DNA from: Edaphobacter sp.
GTDB lineage: Bacteria > Acidobacteriota > Terriglobia > Terriglobales > Acidobacteriaceae
Reading direction: 5' to 3'
Assembly: GCF_028283685.1 (NCBI RefSeq)
Contig: NZ_JAPWKF010000001.1
Location: 806,001 to 870,000, forward strand
DNA: 64,000 bases
Part shown: positions 27,380 through 36,623 of the stretch, piece by piece
How the letters are laid out: every line of letters starts with the position of its first letter
How positions within the stretch are numbered: the stretch's first letter is position 1
Notes under the pieces: model-generated
What the model was told of the DNA's origin: nothing
Database searches by the model: none
Seen by the model: only the letters and a program-made list of their open reading frames with translations
Made by a program: the position numbers and the translations under genes

Positions 27380-30300
27380 TCAGAAAATAGCTCGAAGTGA
27401 CAGTTGGATCTGGCGGTTCGCGCCGATACCAACCTGGTTGCCGACAGTGGACGAGAGCTGACCGAAGGATGAGCCGGCCGTCCCCTGAGAGAATGCTGCC
27501 CCAGGCTGATTCGCTGCGCCAGTGGTCAATGTCTGAGCGAGGCGAACGTTGCCAGGGTTGGCATAGTTGGGATGATTCATCACGTTGTAGATCTCGGAGC
27601 GGAACTCAAGATTCGTGCGCTCCGTGAAGTGAAACTGCTTGGAGAGTGTCAGGTCCAGCTGCGCAAGATTCGGACCCGTGAGATCGTTGCGGCGATAGTT
27701 GCCGAACGTTCCGGGAGCCGGGGTCGAGAAGGCTGCCGGATTCAAATAGCTGAATCCGTTCTTCAGGTAGGGGTTGACGCCGGGGACGACATTGGGGCGT
27801 CGCACATTGCGCGAGTTGCCGCCTCCCGGAGTGTTGACGATCGCCGTCGTCTGCACCACGCCATTTGTAACGACCGGCGAAGCAAGGGTCTGCCCAGCGA
27901 TCGCCGTCCCGGGATTGCCGATGTAGGCCAGGTCTGGACGCGTGATCAGCACATCGATCGGAAGACCGCTGCGGAAGTTCGTGATGCCGCCAATCTGCCA
28001 GCCACCGGCGATCAGGTCCATCGGACCGGAGAGGCTGAGAGAACGTCCACGACCGAAGGGCAGATCGTAGAGCAAGTTGACGTTGAGACTGCTACGGATG
28101 TCATAGATGCCACGGCCATACTCTGGAGTGTTGCCGTAGATCTGGAGGGGAGCCTGGGCCGTCGTTGCCTCATTCGAGCCGGAGGAGGTTCCAAGTTCCT
28201 TGGCCCATGTGAACTGAGCGCCAAGCGACAGTCCATGCTTGAAGCGGCGCTGCAGCTGCGTCTGTAGCGCATTGTAGTGGTCGTTGCCGCCAGAGGTCTT
28301 GTAGTCGATCTCCGCAAAACGGTTGCCGAACTGGCGAACTGCAGCTCCCGCTCCGGTCGTCGCGTTCTGCGTGACGCCAGTGATGAGGTTCGTGATCGAA
28401 CGCAGGAAGAGATTGCGTCCCGATGATCCGACATATCCAATCATCAGCTGCATATCGCCGGGCAGGCGCTGCTGAATGGAGACCGTATACGTCGTGACGC
28501 GCTCCGGGATGCGGTAGTTCGGTGAATACGCGCGCGGCTGGTAGCCGAGCGTCGGGCTATTGATATCGTAGTTCGCGTACACATCGGTCGCCGGCACGAT
28601 GGGATAGACTTTTCCGGAGGTGAAGGTGCGGGTAACGCGATCATTCGCTTCGGGCTGAATCTGATCTTCCGTCTGGCCGGGGCCGTAGAAGACACCTCCA
28701 CCTACGCGAATCACGGTGTCGCCGTTCAAGGCAGCGGGAGCCCAGCTGAGCGCAAGGCGAGGACCGAAGTTGGTGCGGCTACTGTTGTACCAGTCGCCGG
28801 AGTACTTGGGATAGATTGTGCCCGCCGCCATGTCGAAGAAGACATCCTTGTTACGCGTCTCATGCAGGGGCGAGTAGTACTCGTAACGCAGGCCGTACGA
28901 CAGCGTAAGCGTTGGCTTGATCTTCCACTCGTCCTGCGCATAGCCGATGTAATAGACCTGTTTGACATGCGCATTCCCGCTGAGACCGGTGAAGGGACTC
29001 TGATCGCTGAGGTCCCCATAGAACTGGATCTGTGATGGGGCGTTGGTCAGGAACGAGCTGACGGAGTTGTAGGTATAGGTCGTTCCCCCAAGCTGATTGT
29101 TATAAAGACCGATGGGGCGAACCTCCGCACCGAACTTCATATTGTGATTGCCCTTGAGCAGCGAGAAGTTATCGATGAAAGAGTACGTCTGGCCGGTGTA
29201 CGGCGCGCCAACTCCGTTGAACGAGCTGGAGAGGCTGATAAGAGAGCCCACATTGGTGAGTCCGGCGACAGCGATGCGAGCACGGCTAAGGTCAGCATTC
29301 GGGCTCGGACCAGGAATACCCTGCACGCGCATCTTGATTCCGTTGAAACCGAACTTCGTCTCGTTGAAGATGTGTGAGCTCCAGACCTGGTTCAGTGCGA
29401 GGACACCGTTCTGCGGAACCATTACCTGGCCAAACCTGCTGAGTGAAGCGTCCTGCACCTGCTGCGATACGCCCTGATCGCGGTTGTAGCGGGCATAAAG
29501 GCTGAAGCGATCGTTGATGTGATAGTCGAAGCGGACGGCACCGAAGTCTTCCTGGATGCGGTTGGCGCCTACCGTGGTTACGTTTTGTTGCAGCACACCT
29601 GCAACGGCGGGATTCGGATCGGAGGGGAAGGCAGCGAGCAGAGGATAGATTGCCGAGGTCGTCGGCACCAGCGAGCGGGCATAGTTCGATAGCGTCGCCT
29701 GCGTATACGGAGCAGCCCAGACCTGCCGCAATCCTTCATAGTTCGCGAAGAAGAACAGCTTATCCTTCACGATGGGACCACCGATGGACCCGCCAAACTG
29801 GTTCAGACGGAACTTTGGGTTGCCCTTGCCGCGAAGGTTGAAGGTATTCCTTGCATCGAACAGATCATTGCGGACGTACTCAAAAGCAGAGCCGTGAAAG
29901 TTGTTGCCGCCGGACTTGCTGACAAAGCTGATCTGTCCGCCCGTGCCCGTTCCCATCTCGGCGGGATAGCTCGACGAATCAACGCGGAACTCCTGCACGG
30001 CCTCCAGCGACTGCTGCAGGCGAAAGGTTGAGGTCAACTCGCCATTCAGATTTCCCGGTGACGTATCGATGATCGAGGTAGCCTCGATGCCATCAAGACG
30101 CAGGATGTTCTGCTCCACGGCACGACCTGAAAAGCGGATATTGTCGAAGGTACCGGAGCCGGAGTTCGTCGCTCCCGGCACAAGCAGGTAGAGCTGCGAG
30201 ATCTGCCGCCCGTTGATTGGCAGATCTTCGATCTCCCGCGAACTCACATTGCCGCCGATCTTTGCATTCGAAGTGTCGAGTGTAACTGCATCGGCCTCCA

Positions 30301-30646
30301 CACTCACCGAGCTCTGATTGCCCTCCAACGCCAGCTTGAAGGTCCTGCTCAACTCCTGGCCAATCTGCAGATCGATCCCTTTGCTCTCAAGAGGAGCGAA
30401 GCCGGATTGCTTGATGTGGAGCGTATAGGTCGATGGGGAGAGCGAATTGAACGTGAACAAGCCGTCCTGATTCGTGGTAGTCGCGCGGGTGTTCCCCGTC
30501 TTTTCATTGGTGACAGTAACTTCAGCACCAGGGATAACGGACTCGGACGGATCCGTCACATAGCCGGCGATTCTCGTCGTGGTGGTCTGCGCAAAGCTTG
30601 CAGACACACCAAGGGCCATAACAGCGAGTAGACGTAGTAGTTTCAT
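27380..30646 (-). CDS. TonB-dependent outer-membrane receptor, Oar-like, with carboxypeptidase-regulatory domain
   Basis: A 1,088-residue outer-membrane receptor. The signal peptide is MKLLRLLAVMALGVSASFAQ. A CarboxypepD_reg-like domain follows (about 25-110: RIAGYVTDPSESVIPGAEVT, GLFTFNSLSPSTYTL). The plug has LPINGRQISQLYLLVPGA and EFRVDSSSYPAEMGTGTGGQ, then the Oar signature NNFHGSAFEYVRNDLFDARN and IGGPIVKDKLFFFANYEGLR. The barrel ends with an aromatic residue (LSLRAIF), as needed for barrel insertion. I chose ATG 30646 because it begins the signal peptide; the frame extends 23 codons further upstream. Acidobacterial receptors of this size are thought to take up oligosaccharides, but no enzyme gene adjoins this one, so the ligand is unknown. 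Confidence 0.92.
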   Translation of the reverse strand: MKLLRLLAVMALGVSASFAQTTTTRIAGYVTDPSESVIPGAEVTVTNEKTGNTRATTTNQDGLFTFNSLSPSTYTLHIKQSGFAPLESKGIDLQIGQELSRTFKLALEGNQSSVSVEADAVTLDTSNAKIGGNVSSREIEDLPINGRQISQLYLLVPGATNSGSGTFDNIRFSGRAVEQNILRLDGIEATSIIDTSPGNLNGELTSTFRLQQSLEAVQEFRVDSSSYPAEMGTGTGGQISFVSKSGGNNFHGSAFEYVRNDLFDARNTFNLRGKGNPKFRLNQFGGSIGGPIVKDKLFFFANYEGLRQVWAAPYTQATLSNYARSLVPTTSAIYPLLAAFPSDPNPAVAGVLQQNVTTVGANRIQEDFGAVRFDYHINDRFSLYARYNRDQGVSQQVQDASLSRFGQVMVPQNGVLALNQVWSSHIFNETKFGFNGIKMRVQGIPGPSPNADLSRARIAVAGLTNVGSLISLSSSFNGVGAPYTGQTYSFIDNFSLLKGNHNMKFGAEVRPIGLYNNQLGGTTYTYNSVSSFLTNAPSQIQFYGDLSDQSPFTGLSGNAHVKQVYYIGYAQDEWKIKPTLTLSYGLRYEYYSPLHETRNKDVFFDMAAGTIYPKYSGDWYNSSRTNFGPRLALSWAPAALNGDTVIRVGGGVFYGPGQTEDQIQPEANDRVTRTFTSGKVYPIVPATDVYANYDINSPTLGYQPRAYSPNYRIPERVTTYTVSIQQRLPGDMQLMIGYVGSSGRNLFLRSITNLITGVTQNATTGAGAAVRQFGNRFAEIDYKTSGGNDHYNALQTQLQRRFKHGLSLGAQFTWAKELGTSSGSNEATTAQAPLQIYGNTPEYGRGIYDIRSSLNVNLLYDLPFGRGRSLSLSGPMDLIAGGWQIGGITNFRSGLPIDVLITRPDLAYIGNPGTAIAGQTLASPVVTNGVVQTTAIVNTPGGGNSRNVRRPNVVPGVNPYLKNGFSYLNPAAFSTPAPGTFGNYRRNDLTGPNLAQLDLTLSKQFHFTERTNLEFRSEIYNVMNHPNYANPGNVRLAQTLTTGAANQPGAAFSQGTAGSSFGQLSSTVGNQVGIGANRQIQLSLRAIF

Positions 30647-31126
30647 TTTGCCTCTGGGCTGAGTCTGGAGGTCAAATATGAAAATTCCGTTACTTATCCG
30701 TGAATTGCGAAACATTAATTGGAGAGATTGGGTCTATAGCCGAGCAAGTTACGGGTGCAACCGCATAACAGGCGAAGCTACCGCTACCAGTCTCCTGTGG
30801 GAATCTGGACGCAGTTCAGCCGATCAGTGTCAGCGTCACAATTAAAGTTGTTCGCAAGTGATGGTTCGCCGAAGCGGGTAGGCCGCTAAGCGACCGAAGA
30901 AACAAAGGGAACGGCTCTCGTATCAAGCTCTGAATCCCGTATTGCTCCCAGTATAAGACATGCCGGCTCCATCACAGGTTTGGATCGTCCCATCGCGGTG
31001 ACAGCTTGATCGTCATGTGCCCCGGCCAGCTTACCGTCGGGTGCTAATGTAGGCCGCACTGCTCCCTCCAGACCTACCTCTATCAGAGAGAACCACGCTG
31101 CACCCGGTACGCTCCTGAAGAACACA
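30647..31126. other. Intergenic region, no gene supported
   Basis: These 480 bp lie between the receptor start and the desaturase stop, both on the minus strand. An open frame covers 30886-31185 on the minus strand. It overlaps the desaturase end, lacks a ribosome binding site and has no recognisable domain, so I do not call it. The part next to 30646 must hold the receptor promoter, but I see no convincing box. Confidence 0.4.
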
Positions 31127-32062
31127 CTAGGGAACGTATCTGCCGGAGCGCGCAGGGCGCGGGTCTGACCAATCGAAAAGGGCACGGTTCACGCGAGTGG
31201 CGAGGCCAAGTTTCTCCAGCAACCAGATGCCGTAAAAATTAGGATCCCACTCGTACCAAGCGAGGCCATGACGTGCTGAAACAGGATGAGCGTGATGATT
31301 GTTGTGCCAGCCCTCGCCACCTGTGATGAGCGCGATCAGGAAGTTATTGCGTGATTCGTCCTTGGTAGAGAACCTCCGACTGCCCCACATGTGGGTCACG
31401 GAGTTCACAAGCCACGTAGAGTGCTGGCTCAGCGTCACGCGTAGACAGATGCCCCACAAAACAGAGGGCCAGCCACCAAACCAGAGCAACGCGAGCCCGA
31501 GAATCACGAGCGGAACCCAATGAAAACGACTGAGGACGCGGTAAAAGCGTTGACTAACGAGGTCGGGGGCGTAGCGCTCGAGCAGCACCTCGTGATGGTG
31601 CAAAGCATCACCGCGAAGAATCCAGCCGACGTGTGCCCACCAGCCACCATCATGGGGGGAGTGCGGATCGCCGGGCTTATCGGTGAGTTGATGATGGACT
31701 CGGTGCGTTGCAACCCAGAAGATTGGGCCTCCCTGCAGTGAAAGACAGCCCAGCACAGCGAAGCACCGCTCAAGCCAGCGGGGCACTCGATAGCCGCGAT
31801 GCGTCAGGAGGCGGTGATAGCACATGCCGATGCCTACATACAGACCAAGAACATAGGTGACACAAAACACTGCAAAGGCTTTCCAGGTGAAGAAGAACAG
31901 CGCCACCACGGCACCGATATGGAGGGCCGATAATGCGATCGTCGTGACCCAGTTCCAACCATGATCCTGCGCGTTCCTGCTCAAATCAATGATCGGCTCA
32001 TGAACTATGGGTTTTGAATCTGTTGTGTGCGATGTTTTGGGTACCGGAGCGAGTGTAGACAT
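31127..32062 (-). CDS. Acyl-CoA/acyl-lipid delta-9-type fatty acid desaturase
   Basis: A 311-residue integral membrane di-iron desaturase. All three histidine boxes are present: HRLLTHRG (HxxxxH), HRVHHQLTD (HxxHH) and EGWHNNHHAHP (HxxHH), separated by hydrophobic segments that include FFFTWKAFAVFCVTYVLGLY. It should introduce double bonds into membrane fatty acids. I chose ATG 32062, preceded by AAGGA at good spacing, over a TTG 33 bp upstream. An SDR remnant lies immediately upstream on the same strand (26 bp), so the gene was probably once part of a longer operon. Cold or lipid regulation is plausible but no operator is seen. Confidence 0.9.
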   Translation of the reverse strand: MSTLAPVPKTSHTTDSKPIVHEPIIDLSRNAQDHGWNWVTTIALSALHIGAVVALFFFTWKAFAVFCVTYVLGLYVGIGMCYHRLLTHRGYRVPRWLERCFAVLGCLSLQGGPIFWVATHRVHHQLTDKPGDPHSPHDGGWWAHVGWILRGDALHHHEVLLERYAPDLVSQRFYRVLSRFHWVPLVILGLALLWFGGWPSVLWGICLRVTLSQHSTWLVNSVTHMWGSRRFSTKDESRNNFLIALITGGEGWHNNHHAHPVSARHGLAWYEWDPNFYGIWLLEKLGLATRVNRALFDWSDPRPARSGRYVP

Positions 32063-32087
32063 ACTGGAGTTCCTTTGCGTGATGAGT

Positions 32088-32578
32088 TCAGCCAACCAGT
32101 GTTACGCCGCCATCGACTGCGATCTGCTGGCCGGTGACGAAGCTGTTACGAATGAGAAAGAGATAGGCATCAGCCACCTCATCGACGGTTGCCGTACGAC
32201 CTAACGGAATCAACTGGCTGAAATATGTCTTGATGCCCTCGCGTTGTTTGTTGGTCCTTCCTGCCAGAAGGGGGGGAAGCGCCAGACGCGTTATGGGGGG
32301 CTTCCACCTGTGCCGCCAGTGAACGTGAGTCTGCTTCCCTCAGTAAGATAGGGTGCCGCGAGTTGAGCGATTCGCATGGAGTCGAAGACCTTTTGCTGAA
32401 ATGCGTTTTGAATGTCACCAAACCACATGCGCGCGCCAACCGTCTCGGTAAGATGTTCGAGGTTTCGTCCTCTTATCACGATGGCCGCTCCTGCATTCAG
32501 AGCAAATTCGGCCACGCGCCTGCCGATGCCTGAAGTTCCTCCTATGATGACGACTTTCTTACCTTGCAATGCAGACAC
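32088..32578 (-). pseudogene. Short-chain dehydrogenase/reductase remnant, frameshifted and internally deleted
   Basis: The 5' part reads VSALQGKKVVIIGGTSGIG, a textbook SDR cofactor motif (TGxxxGxG variant), up to GSRLTFTGGTGG. The 3' part, in a different frame, reads IKTYFSQLIPLGRTATVDEV, ADAYLFLIRNSFVTG and ends GQQIAVDGGVTLVG, the normal SDR C-terminus. The catalytic Ser-Tyr-Lys region is missing, and there is also a deletion after GRNLEHLTETVGA. Total coding length is well below the usual roughly 245 residues. The GTG at 32578 is the likely original start. It is therefore inactive. It is divergent from a LysR remnant, a common SDR/LysR arrangement. Confidence 0.8.
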
Positions 32579-32796
32579 GGGATCTCTCTTTCGATTTGCG
32601 GACGACTGGACGAATACCTGCACAAATCAACGACCTATTTTCGATGTGAAGAATGTCGCTTTTGATGCGCGTGCAGCGATCGCAAGAGTTCATCGTCGCG
32701 ATTCCATAGCCTTATCGCTCGAGGCTACACACATCAGTAAATGTTCTGTGTCAGACTCTCCCCGCATCGGATCGTGGAAGAATGCGATCCACTAAG

Positions 32797-33030
32797 ATCC
32801 GAACGCCGGGGGTAGTGCTTTGAGAACCTGCCGATCGATGCTGAATAGTGGAAATGCATCCACCTTCGCAATTGAAGAGGCAAAGCAGGTTAAGGGTCGT
32901 TTGGCCGGAACGGTCACGATAGGTTTGTTGCCCAGGCTGTATTTGAAACACTACCTAATCTCCTCAAGAAATTTCGGAATCGCGTTCCATCCGCCCCATT
33001 CAAACTCGTAGGCATACAGGGCTCGTTAGA
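32797..33030 (+). pseudogene. LysR-family regulator remnant
   Basis: Three short stretches in successive frames align with the LysR consensus. RTPGVVL with an in-frame stop is the end of the DNA-binding domain. AIEEAKQVKGRLAGTVTIGL is the linker and first strand of the effector domain. TLPNLLKKFRNRVPSAPFKL followed by VGIQGS is the next helix and strand. At least two frameshifts separate them, and the HTH proper and most of the effector domain are gone. It is divergent from the SDR remnant, so a former SDR-LysR pair has decayed. The call rests on pattern recognition, not a search. Confidence 0.6.
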
Positions 33031-33202
33031 TATGGATGAAACGAGTAAGCGAAATCCCGATAGCTGATTCTGCCGTAGTGATCAATGTGAACACTGCAAG
33101 AAATCCCCAAAAAATCCAAACGATATTGTTCTCCCAGGCGGTGCGCTCTTCTCGATTATGCCGATCCTGCTCTTCCTTCGTCAGTACATGTGTGTTGAAC
33201 AT
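33026..33202 (-). CDS. Small single-span membrane protein, 58 residues
   Basis: ATG 33202 to TAA 33026-33028. It is preceded by AAGGAG with an 8-base spacer, one of the best ribosome binding sites in the region. The N-terminal half is charged (LTKEEQDRHNREERTAWENN). It is followed by one hydrophobic helix (IVWIFWGFLAVFTLITT) and a short tail. It is too short for default gene callers. A perfect 16-bp palindrome lies directly upstream of the ribosome binding site. I know no characterised homologue. The surrounding DNA is degenerate, so conservation would be the decisive test. Confidence 0.6.
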   Translation of the reverse strand: MFNTHVLTKEEQDRHNREERTAWENNIVWIFWGFLAVFTLITTAESAIGISLTRFIHI

Positions 33203-33219
33203 TGTCCATACTCCTTGCT

Positions 33220-33235
33220 ACGTAATTGATTACGT
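33220..33235. promoter_or_regulatory. Perfect palindrome upstream of the small membrane protein
   Basis: ACGTAAT-TG-ATTACGT, two 7-bp arms, ending 4 bp before the AAGGAG site of the 33202 start. This is a likely repressor operator of TetR, MarR or LysR type. The central TAATTGATTA is shared with the BlaI-type sites at 15511 and 17302, but the outer bases differ. Confidence 0.5.
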
Positions 33236-33540
33236 CGCATGATTCTGGATCTTTGCAAATATGGAACATGACGATAATGGAAAAGAATCGAAGATCGAAT
33301 CAAATCGCACATCGACTGAGCGGTAAATACCTCACTTCAACTTAGGGATAGTCAATCAATATATAAGTAATCGCGTGAGCGTTAAGATCTTGACGCACAG
33401 TACGCTTCAGTCAAAAACGCCTTTGACGTAGAAGACAATGACGACATTACAGCCATTGCAGTTCGTCTAACTCGAAACTTGATATCGACCAAACGCGATG
33501 GACGCCTTCGCAATTGGATGAAGCCTTTGGCGAGGCTATC
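33236..33540. other. AT-rich intergenic region without recognisable content
   Basis: About 305 bp between the palindrome and the sulfatase remnant, AT-rich compared with flanking genes. No coding frame, hairpin or repeat that I would support. Confidence 0.4.
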
Positions 33541-33876
33541 TCAAAATCGCAACAATGAGCCTTTGCGGCCGATCAAGCCAGCCTCTTCGGGATGCGTCGT
33601 GTAATGGATGTATTTGTACCGCTCAGATCGTATGCCGCGATGTGGCCTGACCGCCTCATCGTTTGGCCATTCGTAGTACTCGTAGTACGTGTCCTTGCGG
33701 AATGACGGATTCGAGCGCTCTGCAAGGGGGAAACACTCTTGCTCTTGCATATGCGCTGGTATAGGAAGTCCTGCCAGATCCAGGAAGGCCGGAGCAAGAT
33801 CGACATCCACCACCATTTCGTCACGCACCCATTCCGCCACGCTCAACTGTTCGGGCTGATACCGTTGCCTCGTCAA
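33541..33876 (-). pseudogene. Sulfatase C-terminal fragment
   Basis: A 111-residue open frame matching only the C-terminal third of type I sulfatases: VDVDLAPAFLDLAGLPIPAHMQ, then YYEYYEWPNDEAVRPHRGIR and SERYKYIHY. The catalytic N-terminal domain with the CxPxR motif is absent, and the tail (LIGRKGSLLRF) departs from the family. The SnoaL-like gene lies 26 bp upstream, so no room exists for the missing part. It is a leftover of a deleted sulfatase gene. Confidence 0.75.
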
Positions 33877-33902
33877 TTTGCTCTACTCACTGGCTGCTCA
33901 CG

Positions 33903-34445
33903 TTAAATAGTTGGTGGCAATATTGTCCGCCCTGGCAGCTCCGAAGTGTTCTGCCCGGAGATTAGCTTCCAACTTCCATCCGTCTGTTTTACTGCTACAT
34001 ACTTAAAATGCGTCACCAATGTTCCATTATCCGTCGGCACCACACCCGCCGGCAGAGCCGCGAAATCCGTGACTGTCTGGTCCGTGTCCAGCATTGCCAC
34101 GTCCGCTGCCAGGACCTTCAATGCCCTCATCGTGATCGCGATATGGCTACCCTTGAATGGCCCCGCGAGAATAATCCCGTGTACCTGCGCAATCTGTTTG
34201 CTTCCGGAAAAGATATCCCCACGGATATTGATGAAGTCCGCATCGTCCGTAAAATATGATGCATACGCTGCTCCATCGCCCTGGTTCCACGCCGTCTCTA
34301 ATCCGGCTGTGATACCCATCAGCATCACCGTCGGATCCGCTTCCTGCGCCTTCACGATATTACTTCCACAACCCTCAATGCCCACCATTGTCATCGTCAG
34401 TACTCCTGCTGCCATCGCCATCGTCCATATCGCCTTCTGTTTCAT
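33903..34445 (-). CDS. Exported SnoaL-like (SgcJ/EcaC family) protein
   Basis: A 180-residue protein. An N-terminal signal region (AIWTMAMAAGVLTMTMVGIEGC, cited as AAGVLTMTMVGIEGCG) may be a lipoprotein signal. A SnoaL-like cone-fold domain follows with LETAWNQGDGAAYASYFTDD, ADFINIRGDIFSGSKQIAQ and the terminal WKLISGQNTS. This matches the SgcJ/EcaC group of the NTF2-like superfamily, whose members are often of unknown function. I chose ATG 34445 (MKQKA) because AAGGAG lies 6 bases before it; the ATG two codons earlier is too close to that site. It is divergent from the winged-helix/TPR regulator, which may control it. Confidence 0.82.
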   Translation of the reverse strand: MKQKAIWTMAMAAGVLTMTMVGIEGCGSNIVKAQEADPTVMLMGITAGLETAWNQGDGAAYASYFTDDADFINIRGDIFSGSKQIAQVHGIILAGPFKGSHIAITMRALKVLAADVAMLDTDQTVTDFAALPAGVVPTDNGTLVTHFKYVAVKQTDGSWKLISGQNTSELPGRTILPPTI

Positions 34446-34587
34446 TGCCATCTCCTTTTGAGGTCGACCCCGGATCGGTCGTCTCACCGTCAAGACCTAT
34501 ACTGAGATCCGCTGCGACAGAAGTCCTGACCAATGGCTGTACATTTCCTGAAATCGACCGCTTCGCGGCGGAATATCAGGCATCCCG

Positions 34588-36312
34588 ATGACCGACTCTG
34601 CAAGCATCCGCTTCCTCGACTTCGAGCTCGACCGCAATACCTTCTCCCTCCGCCGCGGCGACACGCCCGTTCGTCTTGATCCAAAGCCCTTGGAGCTCCT
34701 CTTCCTTCTCGCCGAGCGCAAAGGTGCTCTTGTCACTCATGACGAGGCCCTCGCGCGTGTCTGGGGCGAAGGAGTGTATGTCGACGGAGAATCAGCGCTC
34801 TACACTGCCATTAAGAAAATCCGCCGCGCGCTCGGCGACCACACCCTTGTCCTCACCGTCTCCGGCCGTGGTTATCGGCTCAACCTCCCTCCAGCGTCGG
34901 CCACGCTGCTGGCTGTGCCTGAGACGGTTCAACGCCTCGCGGTCCTCCCTCTCGCCAACCTCAACCCCGATCCCGCTGAAGACTACTTCTCGGATGGCCT
35001 TACCGAAGAACTCATCGCCACGATGGCTCGCCTATTCGGCGCCAGACTCGGCATCATCGCTCGCACCTCGGTCATGCGCTTCAAAGGCACCAGCCTCCCC
35101 ATCGAAACCATAGCCCGGGACCTTGCCGTCGATTACCTCATCGAGGGTTCCGTTCGCCGTAACGACAACCGTGTTCGTATTGCCGTCAAGCTCCTCCGCG
35201 CTTCCGATAGCACCGCTCTCTGGACTCAGACCTTCGAGCGAAATCTCACTGATCTCTTCCAGCTTCAGTCCGAGATCGCACTCGCCACCGCACACGCCGT
35301 CCAAACCAGGCTCACCCATACTCTTCCGTCCTCACCCGCACTCAATCCTGAAGTCCACGACCTTCTTCTCCGCGCTCGTCACCTCTGGGTCCAACGCACA
35401 CGTCCCACCATAGAGGCCGCCATGGGATACTTCCGACAAGCCCTCACCCTGGATCCCGCATGCGCCCCCGCTTACGCAGGGCTTGCATCCTGTTACGCCA
35501 TCCTACCGATTACCTCCAATGCCCGGCCCTCCGACTGTTTTCCTCTCGCTCAGCAATTCGCCGAACAGGCGCTCGCTATTCAAACCGGCTCTCAGGCGCA
35601 GCCTGAGGCCCACATGGCGCTTGGACTCGTGCAATTCTGGTACTGGCGCAACTGGCAACTCGCTGTCCATCATTTCCAACAGATCGAACTGCTCAATCCC
35701 TCCGACAGCAATGGCCCCATGTTCCTCGCCCACGTCCACTCCATCCTGCAGCAGCACGACCAGGCCATCGCAACCATCCACCGCGCCCGGCATCTCGATC
35801 CACTTTCCCCTATTGTCAATACCCATATCGGCCACTTCCTCTATAACGCAGGCAGGTTCCAACAGGCTCTCTCTCCCCTCGACCGTATTCTTGAGCTTGT
35901 TCCGCAGTTCTGGGTTGCACACCTCATGTGCGGCAAAGCCCTCGGTTTGCTCGAACAGCCGGAGGCTGCCATAGAGTCCTTCTCCAAGGCTCTCAGCTTT
36001 TCCTCCGGCAACACCGAACCTCTGGCCTTCCGCGCTTACACGTTCGCAAGTACCGGACACCGCGAAGCCGCTCTCGCGGACCTCGCAGCACTGGAGCATC
36101 AGCGCATCTCGGCCTTCTCCTCGCCTGTCCACCTCGCCCTCGCTCACCTTGGCCTTGGCAACCATTCCGCAGCTCTTCAGCTCATCGATCAGGCCTTCGA
36201 GGAACGCGATCTTCGCCTCATCTTCCTCGCTGTCGAATCCCGCTGGCTGCCGCTGCGAAATTCGGGCCATTTTGGCCCCATTCTCATGCGCGCCGGCCTG
36301 CCAAATCTGTAA
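34588..36312 (+). CDS. CadC-type winged-helix regulator with TolB-like domain and TPRs
   Basis: A 574-residue protein. The OmpR/CadC-type DNA-binding domain spans about 8-105 (FELDRNTFSLRRGDTPVRLD, VDGESALYTAIKKIRRALGD, VSGRGYRL). A TolB/FlgO-like domain follows at about 115-250, with AVLPLANLNPDPAEDYFSDG, GLTEELIATMARL and YLIEGSVRRNDNRVRIAVKL. The C-terminal half (260-570) is built of tetratricopeptide repeats, such as AMGYFRQALTLDPACAPAY and AIATIHRARHLDPLSP. Unlike CadC there is no clear transmembrane helix between the domains. Such regulators are abundant in acidobacteria and their signals are unknown. It is divergent from the SnoaL-like gene. Confidence 0.88.
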   Translation: MTDSASIRFLDFELDRNTFSLRRGDTPVRLDPKPLELLFLLAERKGALVTHDEALARVWGEGVYVDGESALYTAIKKIRRALGDHTLVLTVSGRGYRLNLPPASATLLAVPETVQRLAVLPLANLNPDPAEDYFSDGLTEELIATMARLFGARLGIIARTSVMRFKGTSLPIETIARDLAVDYLIEGSVRRNDNRVRIAVKLLRASDSTALWTQTFERNLTDLFQLQSEIALATAHAVQTRLTHTLPSSPALNPEVHDLLLRARHLWVQRTRPTIEAAMGYFRQALTLDPACAPAYAGLASCYAILPITSNARPSDCFPLAQQFAEQALAIQTGSQAQPEAHMALGLVQFWYWRNWQLAVHHFQQIELLNPSDSNGPMFLAHVHSILQQHDQAIATIHRARHLDPLSPIVNTHIGHFLYNAGRFQQALSPLDRILELVPQFWVAHLMCGKALGLLEQPEAAIESFSKALSFSSGNTEPLAFRAYTFASTGHREAALADLAALEHQRISAFSSPVHLALAHLGLGNHSAALQLIDQAFEERDLRLIFLAVESRWLPLRNSGHFGPILMRAGLPNL

Positions 36313-36623
36313 CCTCCTTCGAGGGATTCACCATTGTCGTCAACAAGTCGAGGTACTCATCGAGTCCAGCGGAGCGATTGAACACTTCTGCAATGTGCGC
36401 TCATAGGTATTGATCTTTGGAGTGCAAGATCCACATCGCCTCCCCGGAGCAAGACGAGCCGTGCACGATCTGTTGAGGAACGATTTCCGGTGGTATCTTC
36501 GTTCTCGAACTGGCGTAGAGCTCCTTATCCACCGTCAACAACGAAGCGTCGAGGATCTCTTTGAGACGGGCGGAAACAAGATACACTCTCCGCAGGCTCT
36601 CACCCCATCCCAAGGCACTTGTC
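36313..36623. other. Intergenic region, possible unidentified decayed gene on the minus strand
   Basis: A minus-strand frame reads LVSARLKEILDASLLTVDKE ... ILHSKDQYL, then stops. A neighbouring frame continues AHIAEVFNRSAGLDEYLDLL. The protein-like composition across a frame change suggests a remnant, but I recognise no family, so I do not name it. No RNA gene or terminator is seen. Confidence 0.3.

Noticed and set aside
30886..31185. 99-residue minus-strand open frame after the first receptor
   Set aside because: It overlaps the desaturase end, has no ribosome binding site, and its composition suggests a chance frame.
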